Source: [Phialemoniopsis] sp. UDSM-2020 (lineage: Eukaryota; Ascomycota; Sordariomycetes; Thyridiales; Thyridiaceae). From it: DNA of 64,000 nucleotides. The DNA is taken from contig JAEILZ010000003.1 in NCBI GenBank assembly GCA_018873225.1, forward strand, positions 5,084,001 through 5,148,000, given 5' to 3'. Made by a program: the position numbers and the translations under genes. Of the stretch, positions 10,994 through 21,357 are shown one piece after another; position 1 is the stretch's first letter; the number at the start of each line of letters is the position of its first letter. The notes below the pieces were generated by a model. That model was not told the DNA's origin, made no database searches, and was given only the letters and a program-made list of their open reading frames with translations.

Positions 10994-11003
10994 CCCCATG
11001 GGG
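10994..11003. promoter_or_regulatory. CCCCATGGGG palindrome
   Basis: Perfect 10-bp palindrome in the shared promoter. The same 10-mer recurs at 20733-20742 upstream of the quinate-type permease, with a near copy at 20784. The binding factor is unknown. Confidence 0.4.
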
Positions 11004-11228
11004 TACTTGCCAATGATATGGGATGTATTTTGAATGTGGTTATCAGCGGGCAAGGGTTCAGGTGCTTTTTCCGCCTTGCTTGCCGTCGTATCAATCTCGA
11101 AGAAGTGTTGTGGTTGGACAGACTACCTAGCTCCCTGTTCTGACGCCTTTTCTGTTTCTCTACCATACCAAAAAGGTTAGTGTCGACATTGTGGCTCGAC
11201 TGCAACTCAGCATCACCAGCCATTCGCG

Positions 11229-12587
11229 ATGGACGCCGTTTTCGAGCAGATTGCACGAGAGACGGTGAAGTTTGGTCCCGGTGATGAAGAGGTAAGAAGA
11301 AACACTGGATGCCAAGCTGATTCAAATGCCCAGTGCTAATCACTTCCACAGAAATGGCGCGAGCTCTACGAGCCTCTCTACAGCGATGAGCTGTTCCAGG
11401 ATGTTCAAGTGATTCGGGATGAGCGATACGGGCCCGCAGAGAGAAACCTACTCGATGTCTACGTACCGCCCGGTGAAGGCTCAGACAGGCCAGTTGTGTA
11501 TTTCGCGCATGGAGGTGGTTTCTTCTCTGGAGATAAGCACTGGAGCGACAAGGTTCGTGTTTGCATCCCCGGTGATACACATCTCAAGGAGCCCACTTCA
11601 GTTGGTGATCTTCTGCTGACACCTTTCCTGTTAGTGCTACGCAAATATCGGCTGTACCTTCGCCAAACGCGGGATTGTCACAGTCATTGGCAACCACCAG
11701 CTCGTACCGACCGTGACATATCCCGGGGGCGCGGACGACATCCAACTGACCAGGGAGTGGATCAGCAAGAACATCTCGGCATCAAAGTACGGAGGCGGCT
11801 CTCCTAACAAGGTCTTTCTGTTCGGTCACTCTTCAGGAGGTGCACATATCGCGGCAAACCTCTACGCGGCCGGTAAGTAGCGATTTGTGGCATTCATCTG
11901 CCTGACATGACTTACAGTGTTGCTGATACTGTCACAAGGAGATTCTAGCAGGCCTCAAACAGATCCCCTGTCTCCTCCAGTAGCAGGTGTTCTCTACATC
12001 GACGTGCCTTTCTGGTACGACGTCAGGAAGCCGGTCCGGAAGAAGATTGTCGGTCAATACTATGGTGACGATGCAGAAGCAGTATGGGGTCCCAAGTCAG
12101 CCGTTGGACTGTTCGAGCGTCTTCCAGCCGACTCTCCTGCTCGGTAGGTATCCCTCACGGACAGTTGAGAAGACAAAAGCTTACGAAGCAAATTCAGAGA
12201 TGTAAGGAAGTTGCCAACCTACCTTGGTTCTGTCGAGTGGGAAGTGTAAGTCTTGATCTACGATGCTGCCCATTGAAATATGTCACTCACATGCGTCATC
12301 AAAGGCCCGAGACTGCGGATGCCACCATCAAGTTCTTCAACGCGTATCGAGCAGGAAGCGTGCCAGAGCATACCCTACCACTATTCCACGTCCTACCAAA
12401 ACACAACCATCTCAGGCAAGCAGGTTCCAGGACAAATTCAAATTCTCTACGTGACTAACCTACTGGCAGTAATATCCTGTCAATCGGCACGACAGACACG
12501 GCGCAGACAGATGCTGTTCTGTCGTTCATCGAGACCTGTCTCGACCATCAGCAAAAGTCTCCATCGTCAGTACATGGTCAACCCTGA
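11229..12587 (+). CDS. Alpha/beta hydrolase (esterase/lipase-like)
   Basis: Serine hydrolase of the alpha/beta fold, HSL/kynurenine-formamidase-like group; substrate unknown, perhaps an ester or N-formyl compound. Seven exons (11229-11291, 11352-11552, 11635-11872, 11939-12143, 12198-12245, 12305-12415, 12470-12587) give 327 residues. The oxyanion-hole motif is FAHGGGFFSG (about residue 57) and the nucleophile elbow is FGHSSGGAH (about residue 152); the late HNH (exon 6) can supply the catalytic His. The intron 12416-12469 has a GC donor (AG|GCAAGC). The 3' end is slightly uncertain: a GTACAT donor at 12571 could add a short final exon. It is divergent from the flavocytochrome and convergent with the Dal5-type permease. 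Confidence 0.82.
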
Positions 12588-12925
12588 TACAGTGGCACAT
12601 CGAGACTGATCTTACTGGGTGCAGAACGAAAGAAGCTGGTTCAGTTGATAGATTCACAACAAAGTCTAGACTTTAGAGCCCAAGGTTTCTAGCTTTCGGT
12701 GTTTGAGCATAAAATCACAATGAAATGATGTCCTCTTTAATGCAAATTCTCTTTGATAATTGTGTAAACTTAGACTCTTCGTGGCTCCCATCTATGATCA
12801 CCAACTAGTAAGCCTACGGCGAGACTTCATGCACTTGAAATACAGCTAGATAAAGGAAGTCCTTGGTCCTCAGAGCTACTCGACAACCGCGTACACAGCG
12901 GATCCATGGCGCTAGTGTCAACCTC
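12588..12925. other. Convergent intergenic region
   Basis: Between the stop codons of the hydrolase and the permease; AT-rich 3' flanks, nothing else seen. Confidence 0.5.
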
Positions 12926-14885
12926 TTACAGTGGGTAGCGGAACGACTTCAGCTGGAAATCGGTCAAGTCTACAAACTCTTCGTTCTCGTAATGTACTTG
13001 CTCGACTGTTCGCGTTCTCAAGTTAGACGATGGTTTTCGCATAGCTTTGAGGAATGTCAACATACCTCCATCTTCTTGCATGGCCCTCTTATCACGATTC
13101 TTGTTCCAAGTAAGGTGGATCAGACCATAGTTAAGCAGAACGAACGTGGTGACAATGAGCGCCCCAAGCATAGTGTATTTGGCAATCTGAGATGCGTCAG
13201 TATCTGTCTGGTCTTTTGCTGAACTACCGTCTTGGGAGGGGATGCCACTTACGTAGTAGTTGGGAGCATCTTGGCCACGGAATGTCTGGGGCCCGATCAG
13301 GTTGCCAACAGCATAGCCGACTTGGTACACAGCACCGAATGCAAATTTCTTAGTAGAGCCAGCAACACCAGCAGTCATGAAAGCGATGATGAACAACACG
13401 GATACAGGGACTGTGGTTCGGGTCAGTATTGGAGTTCTAATGACAGGTGTACGGCCTTTAAGACTCACATTGGTACATCAAGATGTAGCCGCCATATCGG
13501 GCAGTGTTGTACTGTGCCGGTATGCCGAGCATCATAGCCACTCCGACACAGGCAAGCAGCAGGGTGTAGACACCGGCTACTGTTCGATTGGTCCACTTGG
13601 AGACTGCGAGAGCCAAGAATGTCCCAATGACTTGGCCCAGACCTGGAGCCATGCTCATGAGGGTCGTCTTTTCAGTGTCAAAGCCAAGCCCGGCAATGAT
13701 GGTGGGGCCTAAGATTGATCAGCAACAATCAAAAGCAGATGGGCCAGAAACACTTACCGAAGGCTGTCACGCCGCCATTGGGCAGGCCGGTCAGTACGAG
13801 AAGAATGAAGATCATGTAGAACCGGACATCCGTGAGGGTTTCCTTGAGTTGCTTCGGGTTGAACTGCCACACCTCGGTACCGGTCTTGTTGGACCGGACT
13901 CGCTCCAGGGCGATCACCTTCTCTTCCTCCGTCAGCCACCTGGCCTCAGTGGGCGACGCGGCAAGCGCAAAGAACAGAATGGCTCCCGTGATGAAAGTGA
14001 GAGCGCCATAGAAGACGAAGAGCCCCTGCCAGCGGAAGCTAGGTGCTTGGTAGATGCACCAGGCGAAGAAGCCGCCAAAGATCTGCGCCCAGCCAGAGGT
14101 CGAGTACCAGATGGCGACGCGGGTGACCTGCTCTTGCTTGGTGTACCATGTGCTGGTGATGTAGATGGCGGCGGGGGCTGTGCAGACCTCGATCATGCCG
14201 AGAAGGAAACGAACGGCGGCTAGGCCACCGAAGTCCTTGCACGTGGCGTGCATGGCTACGACGATGCCCCAGAGCATGCACATGCCTCCGACGTACTTGG
14301 CGATGGGGACTCTCTGCATCATATAAGCCGCTGGGATCTCGCCGCCGAGGTATCCGAAGCTGAAGGAAGAAGATGTTAGTCCTGACAGCGTCGAGTTGCA
14401 GAGTCTCAGGGACTGACGACTTACTAGACAATAGATCCAAGCCATGAGTACTGACTGGCGGACAGCTTGGCGTCCTGACGGATACCCATGATCGCCGCAA
14501 ATGATAGACTGTTCTTGTCCTACCCGAAGTATTCTTGTTAGGAAGTTACTACGGCTATGAAGAGTAGAGTCATTGCGTACCATGAGCTGCAAGAGATATA
14601 TGGCAAAGATCATCGGCATGATCCTCCAGTCAATCTTGCGAAGGACTCGCTTTGCCTCGGCCGAGTTGGGGTCGAAGGGGACATCATTGTGTCGAGACAG
14701 CAACTGAAGCGCTTTGTCCTTGCTTGTGTCGACGCCGGGATCGGCCAGGATTTCACCCTGCAAGTAGCATCAGTATGAGAACAACCGTGGATAGGTGAGT
14801 CTCCGGGGAAGCCGTGTTGTACCTTGACGATGGTATCACTGGCAACAGGAGCAGGTCCCGCAGACTTTGTCTCGTCCGCAGTCAT
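12926..14885 (-). CDS. MFS permease, Dal5/allantoate (ACS) family
   Basis: Major facilitator permease of the anion:cation symporter group, whose fungal members (Dal5, Tna1, Vht1-like) import carboxylates, allantoate, nicotinate or related organic anions. A cytosolic N-terminus (start 14885, MTADETKSAG) leads into KIDWRIMPMIFAIYLLQ, TM1 of this family. Later come GGEIPAAYMMQR, RFLLGMIEVCTAPAAIYITSTWY, GPQTFRGQDAPNYY and a charged C-terminal tail with NKNRDKR, all family hallmarks. Several exons are needed; for example exon 1 is 14823-14885, and GT-AG introns separate the 14.36-14.44 kb and 13.7 kb blocks. Twelve membrane segments are expected. It is divergent from the 2OG oxygenase at 15593 and may import a substrate of the cluster. 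Confidence 0.88.
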
Positions 14886-15592
14886 GATAGAGTAATTATA
14901 GAGAAGCAGCGATGATAAGAATAAAAATTGACTGAGGGTGCTGATGTGCTGCCCTCGGTGATGCTGCTGCGGGATCGTGTGTTCTTAAGGACAACTGACC
15001 GGCATCCTTTGCTATATGTGGCTGACACAACGTCCAGTCCTCACAACGAGCGCGCTGAGAAACGACTCAAGTTCAGCGAGATGGGTGCCAGACCTGGGAG
15101 ACTAGGTCGCCCCCTGACTCCGCTGTTATCTTGGGCGGGCGTCCTGTCTGGGGTGCTATCTCGAGCTAGTGATCAGCGCAATCCCATTAAGTCTAGCGAC
15201 GACGCTTGTCCTGCCCAGCCCTCTGCTGTCGCCAACAGAATGCGGGGAAGAGGGTCAAAGTTCACTGATTACTGAGGGGCGGCCCACTATGATTGTATCT
15301 CTGGAGGATCAGCATATCTCAAGCCATTCCTAGTGGCCGGAAAAGACACCAGCGCAAGATAGCGGTAAGCACTCAGGGCCGTCGGGAGAGCCACAGCCGA
15401 CACACACCTCCTCCTCTTCGGCCCTGCCGAAGAGCCGAATGGCCTCGCCGAGATATGTCTTGTAGATAAAGCTAGTGAAGATACGGGATGGACGACTAAA
15501 CACATAGAGCCTTGCATTGTGAATATCGAGCACTCACATACCCTGCCTAATCTGACACACGGACATCGCTGACATTGCCAACACCAACAACC
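14886..15592. other. Divergent promoter, Dal5-type permease/2OG oxygenase
   Basis: 707 bp between two start codons. It contains ATGCGGGGA at 15240-15248, matching half of the element at 7065, and other CreA-like GCGGGG/CTGGGG words. No coding frame is supported. Confidence 0.5.
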
Positions 15593-16807
15593 ATGGCGGA
15601 AAGATTCGTTCCATCAATCTCTCTGCGAGGTGAGTGTTTGACCGAGCGTTTGTCAAGATGGCAGAGCTGACCAAGAATAGATTTCGACAACCGCAAGGAG
15701 GAAATCAAGGCCCAGCTGCTCGAGGCTGCCGAGCATGCCGGATTCTTCACACTAGTAGACCATGGGATCACCGTGGACGAGATTGAGCGACAATTCGCAA
15801 TCTCCCGCAGCTTCTTCGACTTGCCCAAGGAGACCAAGGGCAAAACGCCACATGACACGAGGACAAACAACGGGTGGGAGTACAAGGTAAGCAACTGAAG
15901 TTGCGTAACGCCACTCGAAATCGTTCTGACCAAATCACAGGCACAACTTCGTCAAAGCACTGGTAGCTACGACCAAAAGGAGTCGCTGTGGTTGATGCGT
16001 CACTCAGAATGGCCAAGCGATGAGGATGTGCCCAACTTCCGGGAGACAACCGAAACTTTCATGGCGAAGTGCGCCGTTATCTCAAACCAAGTTCGTACGT
16101 GTTATGCTGCGTGCTGCCCCGGAAGGATATTTTTGCTAAAACTTTTGATCAGTTGCTTGCTTCTCAAGCGCCCTCGGCTTCGACGAGACCTACTTGAAGG
16201 AGGCGAACGACCCGACCAAGGACGACTGCATGAGTCAGCTGCGACTCATCCACTACCCAGCCTCAGAAGATGCAGCTGGTACCTGGAGGGCAGGCACTCA
16301 CACAGACATTGGCTGCTTGACCCTGTTGTTCCAGCGCGACGGAGAAGATGGCCTCGAGATCTGCCCTGGAAGAGAGTCGCACACCAGCTTTGCTATGGGC
16401 GACACTTTCTCGCCGCTACCTGCAAAGACCGGGCCTATCGTCGTCAACATCGGCGACATGTTGAGTACGTGGAATGCCCCCAAGTGAGAAATTCCGGTCA
16501 AGGACATTCTGCTAATGTCTCTGATCTACAGTGGCCTGGTCAGACGACCGCCTCAAGTCCAACTTCCACAGAGTCCGCGCCAAGGATGTCGGCAAGTCAC
16601 CATCCCGTTACTCCATTGCCTACTTCAACCAAGGCCGCCGCAACTTCCTCGTTCAAGGCCCAAACAAGAAATAGTATGCTCTCCATTGTCCCATATAATC
16701 CGCATCATGTCACTGACCGCTCTCCCGATAGCCCCGCCGTCACTGTTGGCGAGTACTTCAAGCAGGCAGTGAACCGCAACTTTACTCAACAAGCCGTAGT
16801 AGCTTAA
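15593..16807 (+). CDS. 2-oxoglutarate/Fe(II) oxygenase, isopenicillin-N-synthase-like
   Basis: Soluble dioxygenase of the IPNS/flavonol-synthase/gibberellin-oxidase group. Exons 15593-15629, 15681-15886, 15941-16094, 16153-16464, 16532-16673 and 16732-16807 give 308 residues. DIOX_N features at the start include EHAGFFTLVDHGI and SRSFFDLPKETK. The iron site is H-x-D in GTHTDIGCLTLLFQ (exon 4) with the distal His in SNFHRVRA (exon 5), followed by the R-x-S 2-oxoglutarate motif in SRYSIAYF. The length is normal and no key residue is missing. The substrate cannot be read from sequence; fungal members act on small aromatic or amino-acid-derived compounds. It is transcribed away from the Dal5-type permease. 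Confidence 0.88.
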
Positions 16808-17271
16808 GAGAATCTTCATCACCCGAACCCCGATTGTCCTGTCCCGGGGGCGCGTTGATCCATGTAGGAGTCCGATTGTAGCGTGTACTGAATACATTAT
16901 TTTCTTCTTCTGAATTGTCCCGTGATGTTGGCGCCCAGCAAAAATTTCTTCAGTCGTTACGGCGGCAAACGCCGAAGATGCACACCATCAACCCCACATT
17001 AGAACTACGGTGGCTTGAATGCCAGCAGGCATTTCCAGAGTCTGTGAGCGATAGCTTACAATAGAGTTTTGTACGAAGCCAAATGGCTTTCCATCAGCTG
17101 ACATCAGCTGAGGGGTGCGAAATCTATAAAATGATGTCGGTCAGATTACAAAAAGACGTCAGAAGTCGCTGGTGAGGTCAAGTGAGGGCGTACTTAATCA
17201 CCTACTTAATCAAATCCTCATCCATAATCTTGGCCCTCATCAGAGTCCTACTCAACTTAGGTAGATGCAAG
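16808..17271. other. Upstream region of the 263-residue protein gene
   Basis: Contains CGGCG-GCAAA-CGCCG (16960-16974, again CGG-N9-CCG), the tandem TCAGCTGA repeat listed next, and a TATA-like CTATAAAAT near 17122. Confidence 0.5.
17092..17111. promoter_or_regulatory. Tandem 10-bp repeat with TCAGCTGA palindromes
   Basis: CATCAGCTGA occurs twice back to back. Each unit contains the palindrome TCAGCTGA, whose core CAGCTG is an E-box, and the two centres are 10 bp (one helix turn) apart. It lies about 165 bp upstream of the ATG at 17272. Possibly a bHLH site; unproven. Confidence 0.4.
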
Positions 17272-18121
17272 ATGCGTAAGTACTGAAGAAAGCAAACAAT
17301 GCGTCATCACATAGCACTCATCATCGCAAATAGCTACCTCTAATGCAGACAAGTCCGTCGACGGGTACGAGGTCGGCGAGATCCCGGCCGAGGCCGCCTT
17401 CACGACCGAGATCAACATCGCCGGCCTGGGCGCCTCCGTGCAGGACGTCATCAACATGCAATATCACGACAGCCTGTCCATGTCGAAGCGGCCCGGGATG
17501 TACATGAAGCATCTCCCGTACAAATACGACGAGATCACCGGCCAGTTCCTCACTGGCGGCGCCTACCTGTTCGACACCTGGGCGCACGCAGAGGACTACG
17601 GCCGCTGGACAACGAACGAATTCGAGGTCGGGGAGCCGAAGACCAAGTTCTGGGACCGACCCGCGTTTGAGTCGAGCAAGCGCTTCCCCTGGAGAGTCGT
17701 CGGGGCGTGCAGCTTCGCGCCTATCGGCGAGCATGCCATCGGGCGTACCACTCGCTGGAGTTACGCCGGTGATGACGATGTCGAGGCTATCTTGCGCGAG
17801 ATGTATCCTGTTGTTCGGGATGCAGCTAAAGCACAGGGCGCTGTCGCAATCTGGCTCCTGCATTATGCCGAGGACAAGCGGATCGGCGTCCAGCTGGCAT
17901 ATCGAAACCTGGGCGAAAAGGTGCCTCTCGGGCAGAGCGTGGCTTCAGTCACCCAACAACAGCATCCTCTTCGGGATCTCCTCAACACGAAGCTCGCATT
18001 GCGGGTTGAGTTTGATCGCGTCAGCCCCTTTCTCGTTCTGTGGCTACCTCGATACAACGCCGCTGACGGCGCCAAATATATAATCCCGAACCGACCTACT
18101 GTCCCGGAGATCCAGAACTAA
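17272..18121 (+). CDS. Hypothetical protein, possible ABM/YdhR-like fold
   Basis: Not recognised with certainty. The exons are 17272-17275 (ATG plus one base) and 17334-18121, joined by a 58-nt GT-AG intron; together they give 263 residues. In the main frame there is an in-frame TAG upstream and no ATG before residue 50, so the 4-nt first exon is the best available start. The stretch ITGQFLTGGAYLFDTWAHAE resembles mono-oxygenase-like YdhR/ABM folds (strand, Gly-Gly, strand, helix). A second half with similar features (ARG-type strand, IWLLHY, RIGVQLAYRN) suggests a two-domain ferredoxin-like protein. That reading is inference. It lies between the 2OG oxygenase and the sugar/quinate permease and could act with them. 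Confidence 0.65.
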
Positions 18122-18435
18122 GATTGCTTACGGAGGAGATAAGTGGACGTTGACATTGAAAGAGGAAAAAGGGGAGGTCTGAAGATGGGAGAGGTTTGTT
18201 GGTCTATCACGTTGGAATCAATTATAACAAAATATGCATGCACATTAGGTCATTATGCCATCCCATAACATGAATATGAGATTGAGTACTATCTTTCTGG
18301 AAGGCTCGGCAAAGGGCTCATGTAGGACTCAGACTGAGACTCAGACATGCACATGAGAGGAAAGGTGAGGAACTCGAACATTACAGTGACTTAGAACCGT
18401 TGCAGAAGTCCAGCAATTCGACTGAGTGCAGCATC
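18122..18435. other. Convergent intergenic region
   Basis: Region between two convergent stop codons. It contains a GACTCAGACTGAGACTCAGAC stretch of short repeats (about 18329-18347); otherwise nothing seen. Confidence 0.4.
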
Positions 18436-20352
18436 TCACACCATGGATGCCTTCGTGTCTGCAGCCTCCTCGACTATTATGCGCACTTCCTTGGTAGTTC
18501 GGGATGTATGAGGGATCCGATAGGGAGCGTCAGAGTCGTAACCGCTGTAGATGCATATGTCAATACCTACGTTGGGAAATGAATTGGAAAGTGCAACCTA
18601 CAAAATAAGATCCATCTGATCAAGTGTCAGGCCCTTCGTCTCAGGCAGGAAGAAGTACGCCCAAACAGTGGCGATGATCATCCAGCAAGCGAAGAAGTAC
18701 CAGGTGCCATAGCCGAAAGAGTTGAAGATGTACGGCAAAGCCTTGGTCATTGGGAATTGGATTACCCTGGAATATACCGGATCAGTACACTTACTTTCAA
18801 GGGCGCAAATTACTGGGGCGATGCCAAACTTACCACTGAACAAGTGCGGCCCAGGTTCCGGAAAGGTTTCGCAGGGCACCTGGGAAGATCTCGCCTGCCA
18901 CAATCCACGGAACTCCGTTCAGGCCAAAGGACCAAAAGACCGAGTAGATCATAATCATGGCAGTAGCTGCCTGTCCTCCTCTGGCTGTGGAGTCGGATAG
19001 CGTGCCACCAGCCTTGATGATATCGGCTGGGTGGCCGATCTTGACGTATGTTCCGACAACCCAGAGGCAGAGCGAACAGACAAACGAGGACAGAATGACT
19101 GGCCGGCGACGGCCTACGAGGTCGATCAACAGGATGAAGAAGATGAGTGACGCGATCGCCTTGACCAGGCCGTAGACACCAGTGTAGAGGGCCACATCGG
19201 AGATGCCGATAGACCCAAACAGCGTCGGGGAATAGTAGTTGATGGCTGACGCGCCGGATAGCTGGGTGAGGGTGAAGGCGCAAAAGATGAGGATGACGCG
19301 GTTCCTCATACCCTTGCGCGAGAACTCGGCCATAGCGCCGCGGAAGAAGGCCCATCTGCCCGAGCCATAACTGGCAGCAATCCCAGCTTCCTCAATCAGA
19401 CGGTTGCGAATCATGGCGACATCCTGCTGAAGATAGGGATGATCTGCAGGGAGCATGCGGATGTCCTGCAGCGTCTTGAGTGCCTGCTCCTGCCTCTCGT
19501 TACGCATGAGCCAAATGGGAGACTCGTGCAAGAAAAAGCCACCAATGAACAAGAGACCGGCAGGAGCCAGCTGGAAAGCCATGGGGATTCTCCAGCTGAC
19601 CGGGTCGGTTGCAGGGATATGCTGCGAGATCCCATAGTTGATCCAGAAGCCGACAACCGAGCCAATCTGGTATGCGACCTCGAAGAGACCGGTGAGAATA
19701 CCTCGGATGGAGGGAACGGAGAGCTCTGCAATGTAACTAGGCACCGTCGCCGTGATTGCACCGCAGCCCAGCCCGGTAAGAACACGTCCGACATCTTGCC
19801 ATGGGGAAGACAACCATTAGCCCCGACCACTCCGACTCAATATCAGGTCATACTTACAGATGAAGGACAGCTGATGGGTAGCAACGGTCATCAAGATGGC
19901 GCCGATGATGAAGATGAAGACATTGATCTGCAGTGCCCATTTGCGTCCCCATTGCTCAGTCACTGTTTTCATCCTGGTCAGCGATCAGTTGCGCCAGGCG
20001 TTAATGCTGAGTCGCTTACTGAAATAGCAGAACAAGGCACCGAAAAAGGCACCAGCTTGGAATGCCGAGGTAATATTGCTAGAAATGCTGCTCGAGTTGG
20101 CAGGAGTGATGCCAAAAGCCAGCGTGAAGCTCTTGCGGGCGATTGTCGTTCCAATGAATGCCGAGTCGTAGCCAAACCTGTGCTCCCAGTGTGTCAGTTG
20201 CGCCACTTTGGCACAAGGCGGAGCCAATGATAGTAAGTAATCAGGACTTACAGCAGGGACCCAAAAGCAATGATCAAGCTTTCAGTGTACAATCTCCAGT
20301 TGTACACTTCCTTCGGCGTGGGCCGATCCTCAACAGCGCGTAGTCCGCCCAT
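18436..20352 (-). CDS. MFS sugar porter, quinate-permease-like
   Basis: Sugar porter family permease close in layout to fungal quinate permeases (QutD/qa-y). The N-terminus at 20352 reads MGGLRAVEDRPTPKEVYNWR, and TM1 begins FGYDSAFIGTT, both typical of quinate permeases. Other signatures: RVLTGLGCGAITATVPSYIAE, ESPIWLMRNERQEQAL, the central QLSGASAINYYSPT, DLVGRRRP and the C-terminal PETKGLTLDQMD. A last intron (donor after CTTATTTT at 18600, acceptor before CGGTTAC) adds a 37-residue tail and moves the stop to 18436-18438. Several 50-70 nt introns are needed. Quinate or a similar cyclic polyol acid is the likely cargo, but hexoses are possible. Confidence 0.87.
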
Positions 20353-20732
20353 GATGTTTGTTTTATGGAATCCACAAATGACTGACGTTGTACGAATCTT
20401 GAAATAGAACGAGATTTCAGGGCAAAGGATCTGCGGGGAAACCGCATTTATCTACGAAAGTCGCCATCGTTCAGCTCCAACCTCGTGTGGATGCCCATGT
20501 AACCCCACGATTTGATTGAATTCTTTGGGGTCTGAGCTGCATCGTGTTCGCGGGAAAGGGGGACGAGAGTCGGTGGGGACGAAGCCCACTTTGCCTGCTG
20601 AGATGCTTGCGCTCAGATCCAGGCAGTGGGATAACCCACAACCCTGAGAAAAGAAACCCGACAGAGTGGTTGGAATTAAAGTCTGCAGGCTTCGTGTGTC
20701 GGAATCCAAAGGTGGGTGCACCACCTGCTGAT

Positions 20733-20742
20733 CCCCATGGGG
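20733..20742. promoter_or_regulatory. CCCCATGGGG palindrome with near copy at 20784
   Basis: Exact copy of the palindrome at 10994-11003, about 380 bp upstream of the permease start. CCCCATGGGC follows 51 bp further at 20784-20793. Confidence 0.4.
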
Positions 20743-21127
20743 GAAAAATGCTACTCGATTCTTATATAGCTTTGCCGATGAGTCCCCATGGGCGCTCATG
20801 CAGGTGGGCCTGGTCCTGAATTTTCCTTGGCGGAGAAATCGATGCAAGACACTTCTTTGCAGTCAGCCGAGGCGATCGGGATGCCTTGTCGGCAGCGCTA
20901 GCTAGATATGGCGATAATATCGTATTGAAAGCAGAAACTGAGCGTTGTTTATGTGCTGAAGCTGGGAAAGGGTCCAACACCAAGAACGGGGCCAGAAGGT
21001 GAATCACGACCCTTAAGTGTTGACACAACGTGTGCTATTGCTTGTTGTGGCATGATAGACGGTTCGTTTAATATTCTGGTCTTACTTTGCCCTGATACAA
21101 TCATTTAGTTCCCTATGATTCTTCTGT

Positions 21128-21320
21128 ATGTGTTCTCTGTTTTCTTTTCTTTCTTTTCTTTCCTTCTTCCGTTTCGCTTTGCCTTTTTTTTTTCTTTTTT
21201 GCCTTTTTTTCTTTTCTTTTCTTTTGGCTGTTCTTTTCCTTCTACCCTTTTCCCCTTTTAATTTCTTTTCTGTCTGTCTTCTTTCCTTTTTCGTTTTCAT
21301 CTTCTTTCTCCTTTGTCTGA
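21128..21320 (+). repeat. Polypyrimidine (CTTTT-rich) low-complexity tract
   Basis: About 190 bp composed almost wholly of C and T on the plus strand with TTTTC/CTTTT units and no exact period. Frames here give only Lys/Arg/Glu- or Phe/Leu/Ser-rich low-complexity peptides, so it is not coding. Confidence 0.8.
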
Positions 21321-21357
21321 ATGATTGTATAAGTTGTTCTCATTTGTTCCTCATTGG

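Larger units (their letters stand above)
10527..11228. other. Divergent promoter, flavocytochrome/hydrolase
   Basis: 702 bp between two divergent start codons, containing three candidate regulatory elements at 10925-11003. No coding frame is supported. Confidence 0.6.
20353..21357. other. Promoter of the quinate-type permease and flank
   Basis: About 1 kb with no supported coding frame. The half near 20352 holds two CCCCATGG elements and GGTGGGTGCACCACC (about 20711). The half near 21357 is a long pyrimidine tract, listed separately. Confidence 0.6.

Noticed and set aside
13588..14223. 211-codon plus-strand frame
   Set aside because: It lies antisense to conserved exons of the Dal5-type permease and has no domain.
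14886..15592. CCCCATGGGG element in the Dal5/2OG promoter
   Set aside because: Only the half-match ATGCGGGGA at 15240 is present, so this promoter was not counted with the shared palindrome.
18329..18350. GACTCAGACTGAGACTCAGAC repeats as a tandem array
   Set aside because: Too short and imperfect; no spacer structure.
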